Notes: a model not told the origin generated them from the sequence alone. A stretch of DNA of 64,000 nucleotides from Barnesiella intestinihominis YIT 11860 (GCF_000296465.1 NZ_JH815204.1:612113-676112), one strand, 5' to 3'. Positions 25,844 to 35,988 are shown, counted from the first letter of the stretch. Made by a program: numbers and translations.

Positions 25844-28800
25844 TTATCTAGATGTTTTTACAATCCGTTCGCTTCTCGTTTTTTCGTTTGTGAATATCTG
25901 TACTACATATATACCGTCGGTCAGATTTGAGACATCTATATGCTGATTGTCAAAAGGCAGGGGGTATATTTTCCCGGTAAGGTCTATGGCGTTTACTCGA
26001 ATTATATCGCTCTCGGTAGTATTAATTTTATCTTTTGCATAGGTAGGATACAACTTTGCCGATTGTTTGTTTTCTTCGATTCCTGTATTTCCGTTTTTCA
26101 CGATTTTGAAAGTATCGAATAGAGTCGCTTGGGCATTTGCATCCGATGTGTATGTTTTGACTTCTATTTCAGAACTGCTTACGCTTATTTCACTAAATGC
26201 AGGTGCTCCGGGTTGTCCATATTTCCCTGTGAATAAATCCCAATAACCTTCGACTTTATGTTTGTCAAATCCTGCTTCCATTTCGTCTTGTGTATAAGGA
26301 TAGTAACGTTTTCGTCCACAGGTTCCGTTTACAAAGTAAAGAGTCCCGTCCTTTACATTGAATGTCCCGCCTTGTTGTCCTTTGGGGTTTTTATTGCTGT
26401 CGGGAGAAACTAGTTCTACATTTGTCACGCTTCCCGGAACGATCGTTTTCGTCGTATTGTTTATGGGACCCATTACTTCATAAATGTGGTCATGCCCTTG
26501 TATGACAAAATCTATGTTCAATTCTTGAAATACAGGCAGTAGGGTGGCTCTGAACAAAGCCCCGTCTTCATCGGTCTGATGTCCGCTACCGGTAAATAAG
26601 TTTTTATGTACGGCAGCAATTCTCCATTTGGTATCGGGATATTTTTCTACTTGGTCTCTAAACCAATTGGCTACGTCGTTGCTCAGATATGTACTGGTCC
26701 CATTCGCATAACTGTAACTTCCCCGCCAAAAATCTTGATGGCTATATACCATAAATAAAGCATCGCCATAAACGAATGAGTAGGTAATTCCATCGAATTG
26801 AGGTTTGACTGTCGCTGTTTCGTTGAAAGTCTTGTCGGTATTGAAATGATATGTATAATTCAAATTAGGAGTGTCATCGTGGTTTCCATCGGTCGGAGCT
26901 AAGGCCATTCGGGATAAAAGAGGTTTCATGCTTACTTCGAACCATTGTTCCCATTCCCATTCGGAGTTTTGTTCTGTTCCTGTTTCTACAAAATCACCTG
27001 TGAACAACAAGAATTTTGCATCGGGAACTTGTTGGGCTGCCGTGATTGCAGACCATCGTGCATTTTCTACATACTCATTGTCCATAATATGGGAGTCTGT
27101 CATATATAAGAATTTAAATTCTTCCTTGTTCGTATTAGCTGTAATGAAGGATTTAATATCGCTCCAATTCCCATCATATCCCACACGATAGGAATAGGTT
27201 GTATTCGGGGTAAGTCCGGTAGCGATGGCTTTATGGCTTGTGTAATTGAATTTTGTGTTAGTGGGTAGTGCGGCTGCTTTTAATATGCCACTGGTACTTA
27301 CCGCATAATTTAGATTGTTTGCAGCTTGATGAGCCGCTTCTATTTCTGTGGCATTTGTAAAATCCGATTCGACAGCATTGCTTTTGGCTACAATTTGTAC
27401 TTTCCCGGAAGAAATACCACTGTTTGTAAACCAAGCGAAAGCCATTCGGGTGGACGGGTCTCCGTTGATATTTGTAACTACGCAATAGGGCATACCTTTG
27501 GGTACGAGTGCTTGAACCTCTTCTTTCAAGGCGAGAAGGTTGATTTGAGAGCTGTCAGCTCTTGCGGCCTCTTTGGCCATAAGCATTTTTATGTAAGAGG
27601 GAATCGTATAGTCATCTTGTGACAGTTTATCGGCTTCTAATACATCGGGGTGTATAATGATAACAGGTTTTTCGGTGACTGTTATGTGGCAAGTATCTTT
27701 AAAGTTGCCGTCTAGGGTCGTAACGATAATTTTTGTTTCGCCTATACCTTTTCCTGTAACTAATCCACCCTCGACGACAGCTATCGAATTGTTTAAAGAA
27801 TTCCAAGAAACTTTTTTATTAGAGGCATCGGACGGTAGTACGATAGCAGATAACCACTGTTGTTGCTCTTCTTCAATAGATAGAGATTTAAGTGTCAGAG
27901 AAACAGATTGTACAGCTACATCTTTTGCTTCTGGATCATATTCATAAGCTCCCAAATCATATCCGGTTCCTTTGGGACGAACGGTCCCTTTTATGTCGTA
28001 GGCAGGAGCATCGTTATCGGCAACCCCTTTGTCGATACACGGGGAGTTATTTGAGAATGTCCAGTCTGCTGCACGCATGGCTTCTATATCGGCGGCAGAG
28101 GTGGGAATACCTATAAATAGAGTGGGGGATTTGAAGTTGGGCCCGGTCGCATCTGTATTTATGGAACTTAGAGTTAAAGCATCTTTGGCATCGGCAAATC
28201 CACTGACCGCCGCGTTGTGGCTCGAACCGTTTCCTTCAATAAAAGCGATAGGATCGCCGAATCCTTCTTCTGCTTGATTGTTCCAACAAATCGTATTGAT
28301 TGTTTTTCCTTCACTATGGATTGCGGCATATTGGGAGCCATAATTACAAGCTATTATACAGTTTGCCACAATGCCGGAAGGATTATAAATACCACCACTA
28401 TTGGGCCAACCGCTTACTGTTGCCGAATTGTTATGGATAATACAGTTTCTGACGATACCGCCGTTCTCGTTGCGTATGGTTCCATATTTGCCTTGATTGC
28501 CTCGCATGATACAGTTTTCGACAATACCACCGGAGTTACGTATCGCACCACCGGAACTGGTGGAGGAGCATAGCTCTATAATACAATCTTTTATAACTCC
28601 TCCATCATTGAAAACTCCTCCTCCGTTTTGTCCTTTACAGTTTTTGATACGGCATTTCGAAAGAGTAATATTCGCCCGGATATAAGCTGCTCCTCCATCG
28701 CTGCTATGTTCGGCATTTTGAAGTGTAAGTCCTTCTATGAGGGTTGGATTTTCGCACGGGGAATCGTATTTGACGATTAAGTATTTTCCCAAACCTGTTC

Positions 28801-29098
28801 CGTCGAGTATGGTTTCGAATGTTTCGATGTTTCGTGCACCTGTATCTGCATTATATCCGCCTAAAATATTTACTCCGTCTACAATAGATACATATTCATT
28901 GTAGAGTCCCGAAGACACAAATACCGTATCTCCTGTATGGCAGCTTTCTACGGCCGATTTGATGGAACCTTTTGCGGTAGCCCAAGATAACCCGTCACCA
29001 TCACAACCTGCCGATACATATCGGTTTGTGGCATTACACCAATTACTCGATGCCAATAAGGCTATCGATAATGTCAAGCAAGATAATTTTTGTTTCAT
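25844..29098 (-). CDS. T9SS-secreted metallophosphoesterase with beta-helix and Ig-like domains
   Basis: A 1084-residue exported protein. In order: a signal peptide (about 1-23); a right-handed beta-helix (about 25-390) with many short N/G/C-rich turns ending in YDLGAYEYDPE; a BIg2-like domain (about 395-475); a fibronectin-like domain as in purple acid phosphatases (about 560-660); a calcineurin-type phosphoesterase (about 665-960) with intact metal motifs TDSHIMD, FTGDFVETG, DGNHDD, AVHKN and QGHDH; and a C-terminal T9SS type A sorting domain (last 75 residues, IDVSNLTDGIYVVQIF). It is probably a cell-surface phosphatase or nuclease; the beta-helix may bind polysaccharide. The substrate is unknown. 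It appears monocistronic. Confidence 0.85.
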   Translation of the reverse strand: MKQKLSCLTLSIALLASSNWCNATNRYVSAGCDGDGLSWATAKGSIKSAVESCHTGDTVFVSSGLYNEYVSIVDGVNILGGYNADTGARNIETFETILDGTGLGKYLIVKYDSPCENPTLIEGLTLQNAEHSSDGGAAYIRANITLSKCRIKNCKGQNGGGVFNDGGVIKDCIIELCSSTSSGGAIRNSGGIVENCIMRGNQGKYGTIRNENGGIVRNCIIHNNSATVSGWPNSGGIYNPSGIVANCIIACNYGSQYAAIHSEGKTINTICWNNQAEEGFGDPIAFIEGNGSSHNAAVSGFADAKDALTLSSINTDATGPNFKSPTLFIGIPTSAADIEAMRAADWTFSNNSPCIDKGVADNDAPAYDIKGTVRPKGTGYDLGAYEYDPEAKDVAVQSVSLTLKSLSIEEEQQQWLSAIVLPSDASNKKVSWNSLNNSIAVVEGGLVTGKGIGETKIIVTTLDGNFKDTCHITVTEKPVIIIHPDVLEADKLSQDDYTIPSYIKMLMAKEAARADSSQINLLALKEEVQALVPKGMPYCVVTNINGDPSTRMAFAWFTNSGISSGKVQIVAKSNAVESDFTNATEIEAAHQAANNLNYAVSTSGILKAAALPTNTKFNYTSHKAIATGLTPNTTYSYRVGYDGNWSDIKSFITANTNKEEFKFLYMTDSHIMDNEYVENARWSAITAAQQVPDAKFLLFTGDFVETGTEQNSEWEWEQWFEVSMKPLLSRMALAPTDGNHDDTPNLNYTYHFNTDKTFNETATVKPQFDGITYSFVYGDALFMVYSHQDFWRGSYSYANGTSTYLSNDVANWFRDQVEKYPDTKWRIAAVHKNLFTGSGHQTDEDGALFRATLLPVFQELNIDFVIQGHDHIYEVMGPINNTTKTIVPGSVTNVELVSPDSNKNPKGQQGGTFNVKDGTLYFVNGTCGRKRYYPYTQDEMEAGFDKHKVEGYWDLFTGKYGQPGAPAFSEISVSSSEIEVKTYTSDANAQATLFDTFKIVKNGNTGIEENKQSAKLYPTYAKDKINTTESDIIRVNAIDLTGKIYPLPFDNQHIDVSNLTDGIYVVQIFTNEKTRSERIVKTSR

Positions 29099-29507
29099 AA
29101 TATTAATTATTTGTTAATGAATTTGTTATAAAATTATTTTAAACGGGCATATTTGATTTCTTATTTTTATATGTTTTATAGCACATATTTTGAATGGATA
29201 TATTTTAATAAATTGACAATTAGGTGTTTGTGTCTTGTCTGTGGATATAGATATACCTTTCGGATACTTTCGAAATGAAATATATCGAAACCTTATACAG
29301 AGGAATAAGCCAATAGAAGAATTATTTGCTCCTTATATCGGAATGAAGAACAGATGAAATTGAAAGGATTGCTTTCTTTTGAATGAGAATTTTAGAACAT
29401 TTTTGTTGATGGGGTAGGTATATTATAGCCTTTCGTTCAAGAGGTTTGCAATATCGGTGGTGAGGTTTTCCTCGGTGACAGTCTGTACGGTAGATAGTCG
29501 AATGAAT
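29099..29507. other. 409-bp intergenic region between the metallophosphoesterase and focA genes
   Basis: AT-rich upstream region of the minus-strand metallophosphoesterase gene plus the 3' region of focA. No repeat, RNA gene or clear -7 box was recognised. A short minus-strand frame running past the focA stop to about 29429 looks protein-like but has no start of its own. Confidence 0.4.
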
Positions 29508-30290
29508 TTATCGCTTGGTGTACAGATAACTGTAAATACAGCCGACAAACAGGGCTCCGCCTACGATGTTGCCGAATGTGGCAGGAATGAGATTTGCCAA
29601 GATGAAATCGCTCCAACTTATCGCAGCTCCTTGCAGCATGCCTAATGGGATAAAGAACATATTAGCTATGCTGTGTTCGTAACCTATGGCGACGAAACAC
29701 ATGACCGGAAACCAGAGACCCATCATTTTCCCAGCGGTGGAGTGTGCACTGAATCCAAGCCAGACAGCGAGGCAAACTAACCAATTCGCTCCGATTCCTT
29801 TGAGGAAGACGACCCACCCAGACATGTCTACTTTGGCTTGTGCGATTTGGACAATGGCGCTTTTCCACGGGTCGGCATCAACGATGCCCGTACACCATAC
29901 CATTATATAAACGAAGAAAATCGCTCCTATGAAATTGCCTATATAGACGATCGTCCAGTTTTTCAATATGGGCATGATTCCGTATTTCTTCTTCATAAAT
30001 CCGGGAATCAGCACGGCATTGTTACCGGTGAAAAGCTCTGCCCCGGCCAAAACGACCAAGATAAGTCCCAAAGGGAACATGCAACCTGACAATAGTTTTT
30101 GTAACCCCGGATTTCCTGCTGTCCATTCGGGGAATCCGTATCCGATGAGTAGGGAGAGAAGTCCTCCCATAGCGATGTAAATCCCTGCCAGCATTGCTGC
30201 GACGAGCGTTCGAGGAAAGGATAACGAGATTTTATTCAGTGCAGCCCGTTCGGCTTGGGCTACTATTTCGGCGGGTGTAGAAAATGACAT
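29508..30290 (-). CDS. Formate/nitrite transporter family protein (FocA-like)
   Basis: A 260-residue protein with six hydrophobic helices. Family markers are the N-terminal FSTPAEIVAQAERAALNK, the first-helix pattern LAGIYIAMGGLLSLLIGYGF, the AGAELFTGNNAVLIPG broken helix and the GIGANWLVCLAVWLGF segment with the second broken helix. FNT channels are pentamers passing formate, nitrite or hydrosulfide; the exact anion is not predictable here. In an anaerobic gut organism formate is the likely cargo. It is monocistronic with a promoter box about 140 bp upstream. Confidence 0.9.
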   Translation of the reverse strand: MSFSTPAEIVAQAERAALNKISLSFPRTLVAAMLAGIYIAMGGLLSLLIGYGFPEWTAGNPGLQKLLSGCMFPLGLILVVLAGAELFTGNNAVLIPGFMKKKYGIMPILKNWTIVYIGNFIGAIFFVYIMVWCTGIVDADPWKSAIVQIAQAKVDMSGWVVFLKGIGANWLVCLAVWLGFSAHSTAGKMMGLWFPVMCFVAIGYEHSIANMFFIPLGMLQGAAISWSDFILANLIPATFGNIVGGALFVGCIYSYLYTKR

Positions 30291-30647
30291 GATAAATTTG
30301 TAATTACGAGGATAGGAGACGGTTCTACATTGTCAAACCACAAACAAGATTTACCTTTTGTTATCTTTGTTATAGCAACCACAAATATTACTTTGATTGC
30401 CACATTTTTTATTGCTGGAAATTCGTCATCAAAGGTAGACAATTAAAATAATATACGCACTACTTTATTTGTTTTTATTATAAAATATTGTTTGGGAGGT
30501 TGGCGGGGGGATTATCGAGGAAAATACTTAGAGGAATATAGTAAAAACGGCTGTCGATTTTCTATCGGCAGCCGTTTGGGTGATTGGGTGTACCGACAAA
30601 TAAGTAAATCTATTTATCGGCCAGTTAAGCATGAATTTGTTTTATGG
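30291..30647. other. 357-bp intergenic region upstream of focA
   Basis: Holds a minus-strand -7 box TACCTTTG at 30430-30437 (focA promoter candidate, about 130-nt leader), a plus-strand TATCTTTG at 30362-30369 that faces no gene, and the terminator of the neighbouring surface-protein gene at 30545-30577. Confidence 0.5.
30545..30577 (-). terminator. Intrinsic terminator of the T9SS surface protein gene
   Basis: A 14-bp stem (30545-30558 with 30564-30577, one G-U pair) with a 5-base loop, followed on the minus strand by TTTTTAC, about 70 bases after the stop codon. Confidence 0.85.
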
Positions 30648-33600
30648 CTATTTGACGAGTACTTTGGTAACTCCTTTTTCTGTATGGACAAGGTAGCAGC
30701 CTGCGTGCTGCATGGGAATGACTTCGTAATCCGTATGCAAAGAGGCATTCGTTATCGTTTTACCATCGAGCGAGTAAACGGTGACCTGTACTCCTTTCAA
30801 TCCGGTCAATATGATGTTTCGTCCTTCGCTGTATATCGAGCTGTTGTCTGCTGTGTTATCTGCTATACCGGTACTGCCGGAAGTCAAGGTAATGTTGTCT
30901 ATGGCTATGCGTGCACCGGCTTTTTCTGTTTTCCCACGGAAACCTAACTGTATGCGTTTATTGCCGGCCAATTGGTCGAGCGGGAGGCTTACTTTGGTCC
31001 ATTCGTTAGAACCGTCCGATCGAAGAGCCTCGCTTGCTGCTTCGTAGATTGTGCCGTTTACGGTGGTTTCTACCGTCAGTTCTGCGTCTTCCGTGTGCAG
31101 GTAGAATTCAAGCGTGAGTTTGTCTTGCCCGGTAATGTTGATAATAGGGGATTCAAGGCGACTGTCATCTGCTTCCGCTTTTTTATTTACCAACATGGCG
31201 TAGCCGTTATCTTCATCTTGAGCGTCCAGAGAACCGCCGTTCTGATACATACCCCACGCATCATCTCCGCCTACGGTAGCTACCGACCATGTTTCGGTGG
31301 AAACGTTTCCTTGGGTAAACGATTCGGCGAAGGGGAATGCGAGAGGCGTACCCAACATAATGCCGAATGGGGTGTAAGCACCCTTACCTCCGGCAGACAC
31401 GGCGCAGATGTATCCTTGTGTGTAAGTTTGTTTGGTAAGCCCGGCAGTTGTCATGAGATAAGAGGTTTCTTTTATGCCGGTAGCCATGTCTATTATACTG
31501 CCGAAAAGGTATGTCCCGTAGTTGTAAGTCAGCTCTTCGGGATTGATGAATCCTCCGTTGGCTCCTGTTTCCGCCGGGGCATCCCACGTCAATAGAGCGG
31601 CCTGGTCGTTTTCATCGTCCCAACTGGCAATGAGGTTTTGTACGTGTTGCGGGATATCCGTGCCGATGAAAACAGACTTTTCGGCATCGCGCCCGCGTCC
31701 TTGTTCATCGTACACGATGACGTTATAATGGTTCATACCTTGCACGCCATCGACCGTGAAGGAGTATTCTTTCCCTTTTTCCACTTCATTTTCAGTTAGG
31801 ATAACGTTCCCTTCCTTGAGAATCTCGATTTTGGAGAGGGTGGTGAGTTCATCGCCATTGATGGCTTTGTTCGGGGCTTTGAATGTCAGAACAGCTTTCA
31901 AGGCGCCGGTCGGATCGGGAGTGGCGGTGAAGTCGGTTACCGAATCGGGAGCGGTGGTCGGTATGAATGGCTCGATAACGATGTCGTCTATGTAAAGCAT
32001 ATACATACCTTGGCTTGTGTGGTGGAAGCCGAAGTAGTAAGTGCCTGCTTCCTGTACTTCAATGACCGATGACTTTTCGAGGTAAGTGTCACCGCTGACT
32101 GTGTAGTCGCCAAGCGCATTAAGCATACCTTCAACCGTGTTTTTGGAACCGAATGCGGTGCTGAAACTTTCTGTGTAGAATTCACCGTATCCTTTTGTTT
32201 TGAATGACAGTTTATACAGATAATCCGTTCCCAATTCGATGGGAGGTGTGATGATCCAATCGTCGGCGTTCTTGTCTAACTGGTCGCTTCCGGCAGCATT
32301 GTTTATCCAAGCCCAAGTCTTGCCGTCTTCGTTGGCATCGATAATGGTGAAGATGTCGAGTGCGCTGGCGTGGTCGAACGTTTCTTTAAATTCACCCTTG
32401 AACGCCGAGCCGAAGTGGATGCGGTTCGATTCGGTGGAGACTCCCGCTTTTTCAGCTACCGCTGTTACCGTGTAGTAGTAATTGCCCAGCACGTCTGGCA
32501 GGTCTTCCGTGAAAACGGTCGCCGTGTATTCGGCATTTATCGTATCATTGCCGGGATAGCGCACGAGGATATATTTCAGTAGTTCGGCGTCGAAGTGTCC
32601 GCCGTTGGCTCCATTGACGGGAGCCTCCCAGCTTACGGTGGCATGGTTGTCTTCCAGTGTGAATTGCAGATTGCCCACGGCTGCGGGGCTATCTATGCCG
32701 GCGTAGATTTCGATTTTGCTTTTCACACCGTCACCTTCGGCGTTCGATACGAAAGCTTCCACTTTGTGCGTGCCTTCCGTAAAGGTGTAAAGCGTGGAGA
32801 ATTCGGCTCCGGCAACGACTGTTGCGTTTTCGAGTGTGAGCTTTTGGTGGTCGACGTAGATGGATACCTCCAACGAACCTTCCAGTTTGTCTCCTTCGAA
32901 TGTTTTGTTTGGAGCGGTGAAGGTAATGTTGGCATCTAATCTTTCCGGCGAAGTATAGTTTACGCTCAGCTTATCGACGGCTGCGGGTGCTTGAAGGGCT
33001 GCTGCCGGTGGCACAGTGTAAAGTCCGAGTAGGACGACGGTTTCGTCATAATCGCTCACGAGTGAAGCCTTGCCGTTGTCGAGGTTGACTTCATAGAGGG
33101 CGGATTGCAATTTGTTGTTGATGGCAGCCCAATACATTTTACCTGTGTTCAGGTCGATAGTTGCGCTTTGACTGTTTGAGGGCATGATCCCAGTGGCGCC
33201 GATGGAGGCTGCCGTGCCCGTGGCGGTGTTGATAGTATAAAGGTTGCCATCATCGGCTATGCCGTAAAGAGTCCCTTCTTTGTCAAAAGACAGAGTGAAG
33301 TACATGCGGTCGCCGGTGCTTGCCACTTGTGTTGGTTGTCCGGAGAGTAGGTCGACCGTGCAGAGCCTCGTCGTACCTGCTTCGGACATGAATTGTCCGT
33401 AAATGGTTTTGGTCTTGCTATCGTAAGCGAGGCTGATAGGATAGTTGTCGTACGAGGCTTTGAGTGTCTGCTGTATGTCTCGCGTCCAGCCGTCCGTGTC
33501 GAAGAGGTAGTAATTGACGCCATACACGGTAGAGCCGTAGGTCGTGACTCGGTATCCGCAGAATTTCCCGTCGGCATAGACGGCTGCCGACAGATTGAAA

Positions 33601-33926
33601 TCGGCTGCTGTTTTGACTGGCGTGAAAGCGGTTCCTTCCTCTGCGGGGAAGGAATAAATGCCGAATTCCCCATTTTCGGAAGTACTCCACTTGGAAGAGT
33701 AGGTCATACAGCCGAACAGTTTTACACTTTCAGCGGAAGCAGCGGTTTTCAGAGAATGACGGATAGCAGCAGTTCGCTTGCGGATTGTTTTCTGCGGTTT
33801 TTTTTCTATGGCGGACAGTTTCTCTAACTGTGCCACTTTGTTGTTTGATTGGGCTTGCAAGTCTCCCAAACCGTTTACAGTGCATACAAGCAGCACTGCC
33901 AAAAACAAATTTAAAACTCTTTTCAT
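30648..33926 (-). CDS. T9SS-secreted multi-domain surface protein (cleaved-adhesin / choice-of-anchor J type)
   Basis: A 1092-residue exported protein. A signal peptide (MKRVLNLFLAVLLVCTVNG) is followed by a propeller-like region (about 60-305; units such as YGIADDGNLYTINTATG), fibronectin-like modules (about 310-510 and 665-860), and two choice-of-anchor J/cleaved-adhesin-like domains (about 510-660 and 870-1015; each has a FxESF or FKETF opening, a DDxW centre and an SPI or TPPIxL strand). The last 70 residues are a T9SS type A sorting domain (GCYLVHTEKGVTKVLVK). No catalytic motif is visible; binding to host or matrix is the likely role. The gene looks GC-richer than genes before 29 kb. 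A TPR/AraC regulator gene lies just upstream. Confidence 0.82.
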   Translation of the reverse strand: MKRVLNLFLAVLLVCTVNGLGDLQAQSNNKVAQLEKLSAIEKKPQKTIRKRTAAIRHSLKTAASAESVKLFGCMTYSSKWSTSENGEFGIYSFPAEEGTAFTPVKTAADFNLSAAVYADGKFCGYRVTTYGSTVYGVNYYLFDTDGWTRDIQQTLKASYDNYPISLAYDSKTKTIYGQFMSEAGTTRLCTVDLLSGQPTQVASTGDRMYFTLSFDKEGTLYGIADDGNLYTINTATGTAASIGATGIMPSNSQSATIDLNTGKMYWAAINNKLQSALYEVNLDNGKASLVSDYDETVVLLGLYTVPPAAALQAPAAVDKLSVNYTSPERLDANITFTAPNKTFEGDKLEGSLEVSIYVDHQKLTLENATVVAGAEFSTLYTFTEGTHKVEAFVSNAEGDGVKSKIEIYAGIDSPAAVGNLQFTLEDNHATVSWEAPVNGANGGHFDAELLKYILVRYPGNDTINAEYTATVFTEDLPDVLGNYYYTVTAVAEKAGVSTESNRIHFGSAFKGEFKETFDHASALDIFTIIDANEDGKTWAWINNAAGSDQLDKNADDWIITPPIELGTDYLYKLSFKTKGYGEFYTESFSTAFGSKNTVEGMLNALGDYTVSGDTYLEKSSVIEVQEAGTYYFGFHHTSQGMYMLYIDDIVIEPFIPTTAPDSVTDFTATPDPTGALKAVLTFKAPNKAINGDELTTLSKIEILKEGNVILTENEVEKGKEYSFTVDGVQGMNHYNVIVYDEQGRGRDAEKSVFIGTDIPQHVQNLIASWDDENDQAALLTWDAPAETGANGGFINPEELTYNYGTYLFGSIIDMATGIKETSYLMTTAGLTKQTYTQGYICAVSAGGKGAYTPFGIMLGTPLAFPFAESFTQGNVSTETWSVATVGGDDAWGMYQNGGSLDAQDEDNGYAMLVNKKAEADDSRLESPIINITGQDKLTLEFYLHTEDAELTVETTVNGTIYEAASEALRSDGSNEWTKVSLPLDQLAGNKRIQLGFRGKTEKAGARIAIDNITLTSGSTGIADNTADNSSIYSEGRNIILTGLKGVQVTVYSLDGKTITNASLHTDYEVIPMQHAGCYLVHTEKGVTKVLVK

Positions 33927-33985
33927 GCGATAACTAAAATTTGATGAATATACGATGGTTTTTAATACCTATTTATTATTAAATA

Positions 33986-33993
33986 CAAAAATA
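33986..33993 (-). promoter_or_regulatory. -7 promoter box (TATTTTTG) of the T9SS surface protein gene
   Basis: TAnnTTTG on the minus strand, 60 bases upstream of the ATG; no convincing -33 box. Confidence 0.45.
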
Positions 33994-34150
33994 GTTGATG
34001 AAAAGAAAGCAGAAAAATATAAATCTTCTCAATTTGTCAATTTTGATAATTTGCGAAAAGATTGAGGGTATGCCGGGAAATATCAGCTGAGGTATACGAC
34101 TCTGGTTGGATAAAGAGGATTAGCTGTGTTTAAAAGTGGGTTGAGAGGGA

Positions 34151-35839
34151 TTACGAGTCCAAATGTAGTTTTTTTATTTCTTGGCGGAAACGGGAAGGAG
34201 GAACTCCCATTTCTTTTTGGAATGCTCTGTAAAAAGAAGAAAGTGAGTTGTAGCCGAGCGAATCGGAAAGCACTTTCAGAGGAATGTCATTTTCAGGCTC
34301 AGATAACAGAGCGAGCGCTTCCCGGATGCGGTATGAATTGATGTATTCGGAGAAAGAGGTGTTTTGCTCCGTAAACATGCGCGACAAGTAGGTGCGGTTG
34401 GAGTGAAGCCGTTCTACGAGCATGTCGATGGAGATACTGTTGCTGCGGTATAAGTGTTCGTCGTTCATCAGCTTTTCTACGGCATCAAAGAGTGCTTTGT
34501 TTTTCTGGCTGGTGTTTACCAGATCGGTTTTCTCGTCCCGTTGTTCGAGCAGTTGTCTTTCCCGCTGACGGTGGGTGTCGTATAATATCACCAGTTGCCG
34601 GTACATGTGGTTCTTCCGTACATAAAGAACATATAGAGCTATGAGTATGACGGCTATGAGCCCGGTCACGAAGACGGCTAATTGAAGTTTCCGGTTCTTT
34701 TCAGACAAGAGCAGTTCTTTTCGGCTAAGTTCTTTTTCAGCTTTTTCTGTCTCGTAGTTTAGTATCATGTGGCTGAATGAACGTTCTTGTTCTATATTAA
34801 AAATGCTATCGGCGAGGGATTGATGTCTTTCCTTATGTTGGGATGCCATAGCAATATCTCCTTTTTCTTGAAATAACTCGGCCATACCTTTGTAAAATTG
34901 GAGGCGGTAATAGTAATGGTTTTGCTGTTCGGCTAGTATAAGCCCATTTTGGTAAGCTGTATTTGCTTCGTCGTAACGTCTTTCCGCTTTCAGAAAGTTG
35001 CCGTAATAAAGGTAGGCTTCGGTGAGTACGTCTATATTGGTGCGTTGCGTGTGGTTTAGTACTTTTCGGAAATATAGTTCGGCTTGTTGAGGTTTTCCAA
35101 TGGCGGCAAGTATGTTCCCGTGGATTACGTCCGGTTCGTCGGTGTTGGCCATATGTGTCGCAATGGCGGTGGCTTCAGATATATAATGTAGCGCTTCGTC
35201 ATAATTTTTCGAAAGATAGTACATGGTGGCAACGTTCAATGCGCCGAGAAAGCGTACATAATCATTATGTAGTTTGCTTCCCCCTTCGTATACCTCCAAT
35301 GCGTATTTTATACCTGAGGGGTCGTTTCGAAGGTAGTAAATCCTCGTCATATTGCTTAAAATGATATAATAATTTGTTTTATCCTCACTTGCGTCGGCAT
35401 ATTGCAGAGCCTCTTGGAAGTAGGCGAGGGAGGCATTGTAATTGAGTGTCGTATTGCGTGCGTTTATTCCTAACCCGTTGGCTATAATGGTCTGTATATA
35501 GGTGTCGTGATATTCTTCTACATAGGGAATAGCTGCATTAAAATACGTGAACATGGAGTCTGCTTGGCCGGAAAGTATATAAGCTTGTCCGATGTATGCG
35601 CCCACATAGGCTTGTGTTTTCTTGTCGTGGTTGGCAATGGCTTTACGGTAGTAAGTTTTAGCTGTGTCTATCAGTATTTCGTATTCTCCTTTACGTACGT
35701 ACTCTCCCCAACTTTTGATAAGTGCGTAGGAATCTGTATGTGTTGCAGGCGTCTGTACGGTCATGGCGTTCTTCTCCTGTTCCTTACAGCCGGAGAGAAG
35801 CAATATTATCAGAAATATGTATGATAAAATGCTGTTCAT
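34151..35839 (-). CDS. Membrane-spanning TPR / AraC-type transcriptional regulator
   Basis: A 562-residue single-chain sensor-regulator. It starts with a lipoprotein-like signal (FLIILLLSGCKEQEKN), followed by tetratricopeptide-type helices (about 40-340), a coiled-coil stretch, one membrane helix (about 388-410, AVFVTGLIAVILIALYVLYV) and a C-terminal AraC-type DNA-binding domain (about 460-555; two helix-turn-helix units, SIDMLVERLHSNRTYLSRMF and LKVLSDSLGYNSLSSFYRAF). This topology puts the TPR region in the periplasm and the DNA-binding part in the cytosol. Such proteins are frequent in Bacteroidales and often regulate adjacent surface-protein genes. The neighbouring T9SS protein gene is the obvious candidate target. 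Confidence 0.88.
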   Translation of the reverse strand: MNSILSYIFLIILLLSGCKEQEKNAMTVQTPATHTDSYALIKSWGEYVRKGEYEILIDTAKTYYRKAIANHDKKTQAYVGAYIGQAYILSGQADSMFTYFNAAIPYVEEYHDTYIQTIIANGLGINARNTTLNYNASLAYFQEALQYADASEDKTNYYIILSNMTRIYYLRNDPSGIKYALEVYEGGSKLHNDYVRFLGALNVATMYYLSKNYDEALHYISEATAIATHMANTDEPDVIHGNILAAIGKPQQAELYFRKVLNHTQRTNIDVLTEAYLYYGNFLKAERRYDEANTAYQNGLILAEQQNHYYYRLQFYKGMAELFQEKGDIAMASQHKERHQSLADSIFNIEQERSFSHMILNYETEKAEKELSRKELLLSEKNRKLQLAVFVTGLIAVILIALYVLYVRKNHMYRQLVILYDTHRQRERQLLEQRDEKTDLVNTSQKNKALFDAVEKLMNDEHLYRSNSISIDMLVERLHSNRTYLSRMFTEQNTSFSEYINSYRIREALALLSEPENDIPLKVLSDSLGYNSLSSFYRAFQKEMGVPPSRFRQEIKKLHLDS

Positions 35840-35956
35840 TCGAATGCTGATTAAGAGCTTAAAGTCGGGTAATCATTACCAGTTTATCACTCTTTTTGTG
35901 GTATGTGCAACCGGTAGGTCTTGTTTGTTATTTAACAATATTGTACCTTTCGACAA

Positions 35957-35988
35957 CAAAGATAGTGCAAAGAAAAAGCACAGGCAAA
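35957..35988 (-). promoter_or_regulatory. Full Bacteroides-type promoter of the TPR/AraC gene
   Basis: -7 box TATCTTTG at 35957-35964 and -33 TTTG at 35985-35988 with a 20-bp spacer (minus strand). The core resembles the distal end of the 73-bp repeat units (AAATTTG...TTTGCACTATCTTTG). Confidence 0.7.

Noticed and set aside
29430-29520. Protein-like minus-strand frame running past the focA stop (ends DIANLLNERL)
   Set aside because: It has no start codon outside focA, is short, and FocA itself has a normal length and C-terminus, so a separate gene or frameshift cannot be supported.
30362-30369. Plus-strand TATCTTTG between focA and the surface-protein terminator
   Set aside because: No plus-strand gene follows, and single matches to an 8-base box with two free positions occur by chance in AT-rich DNA.
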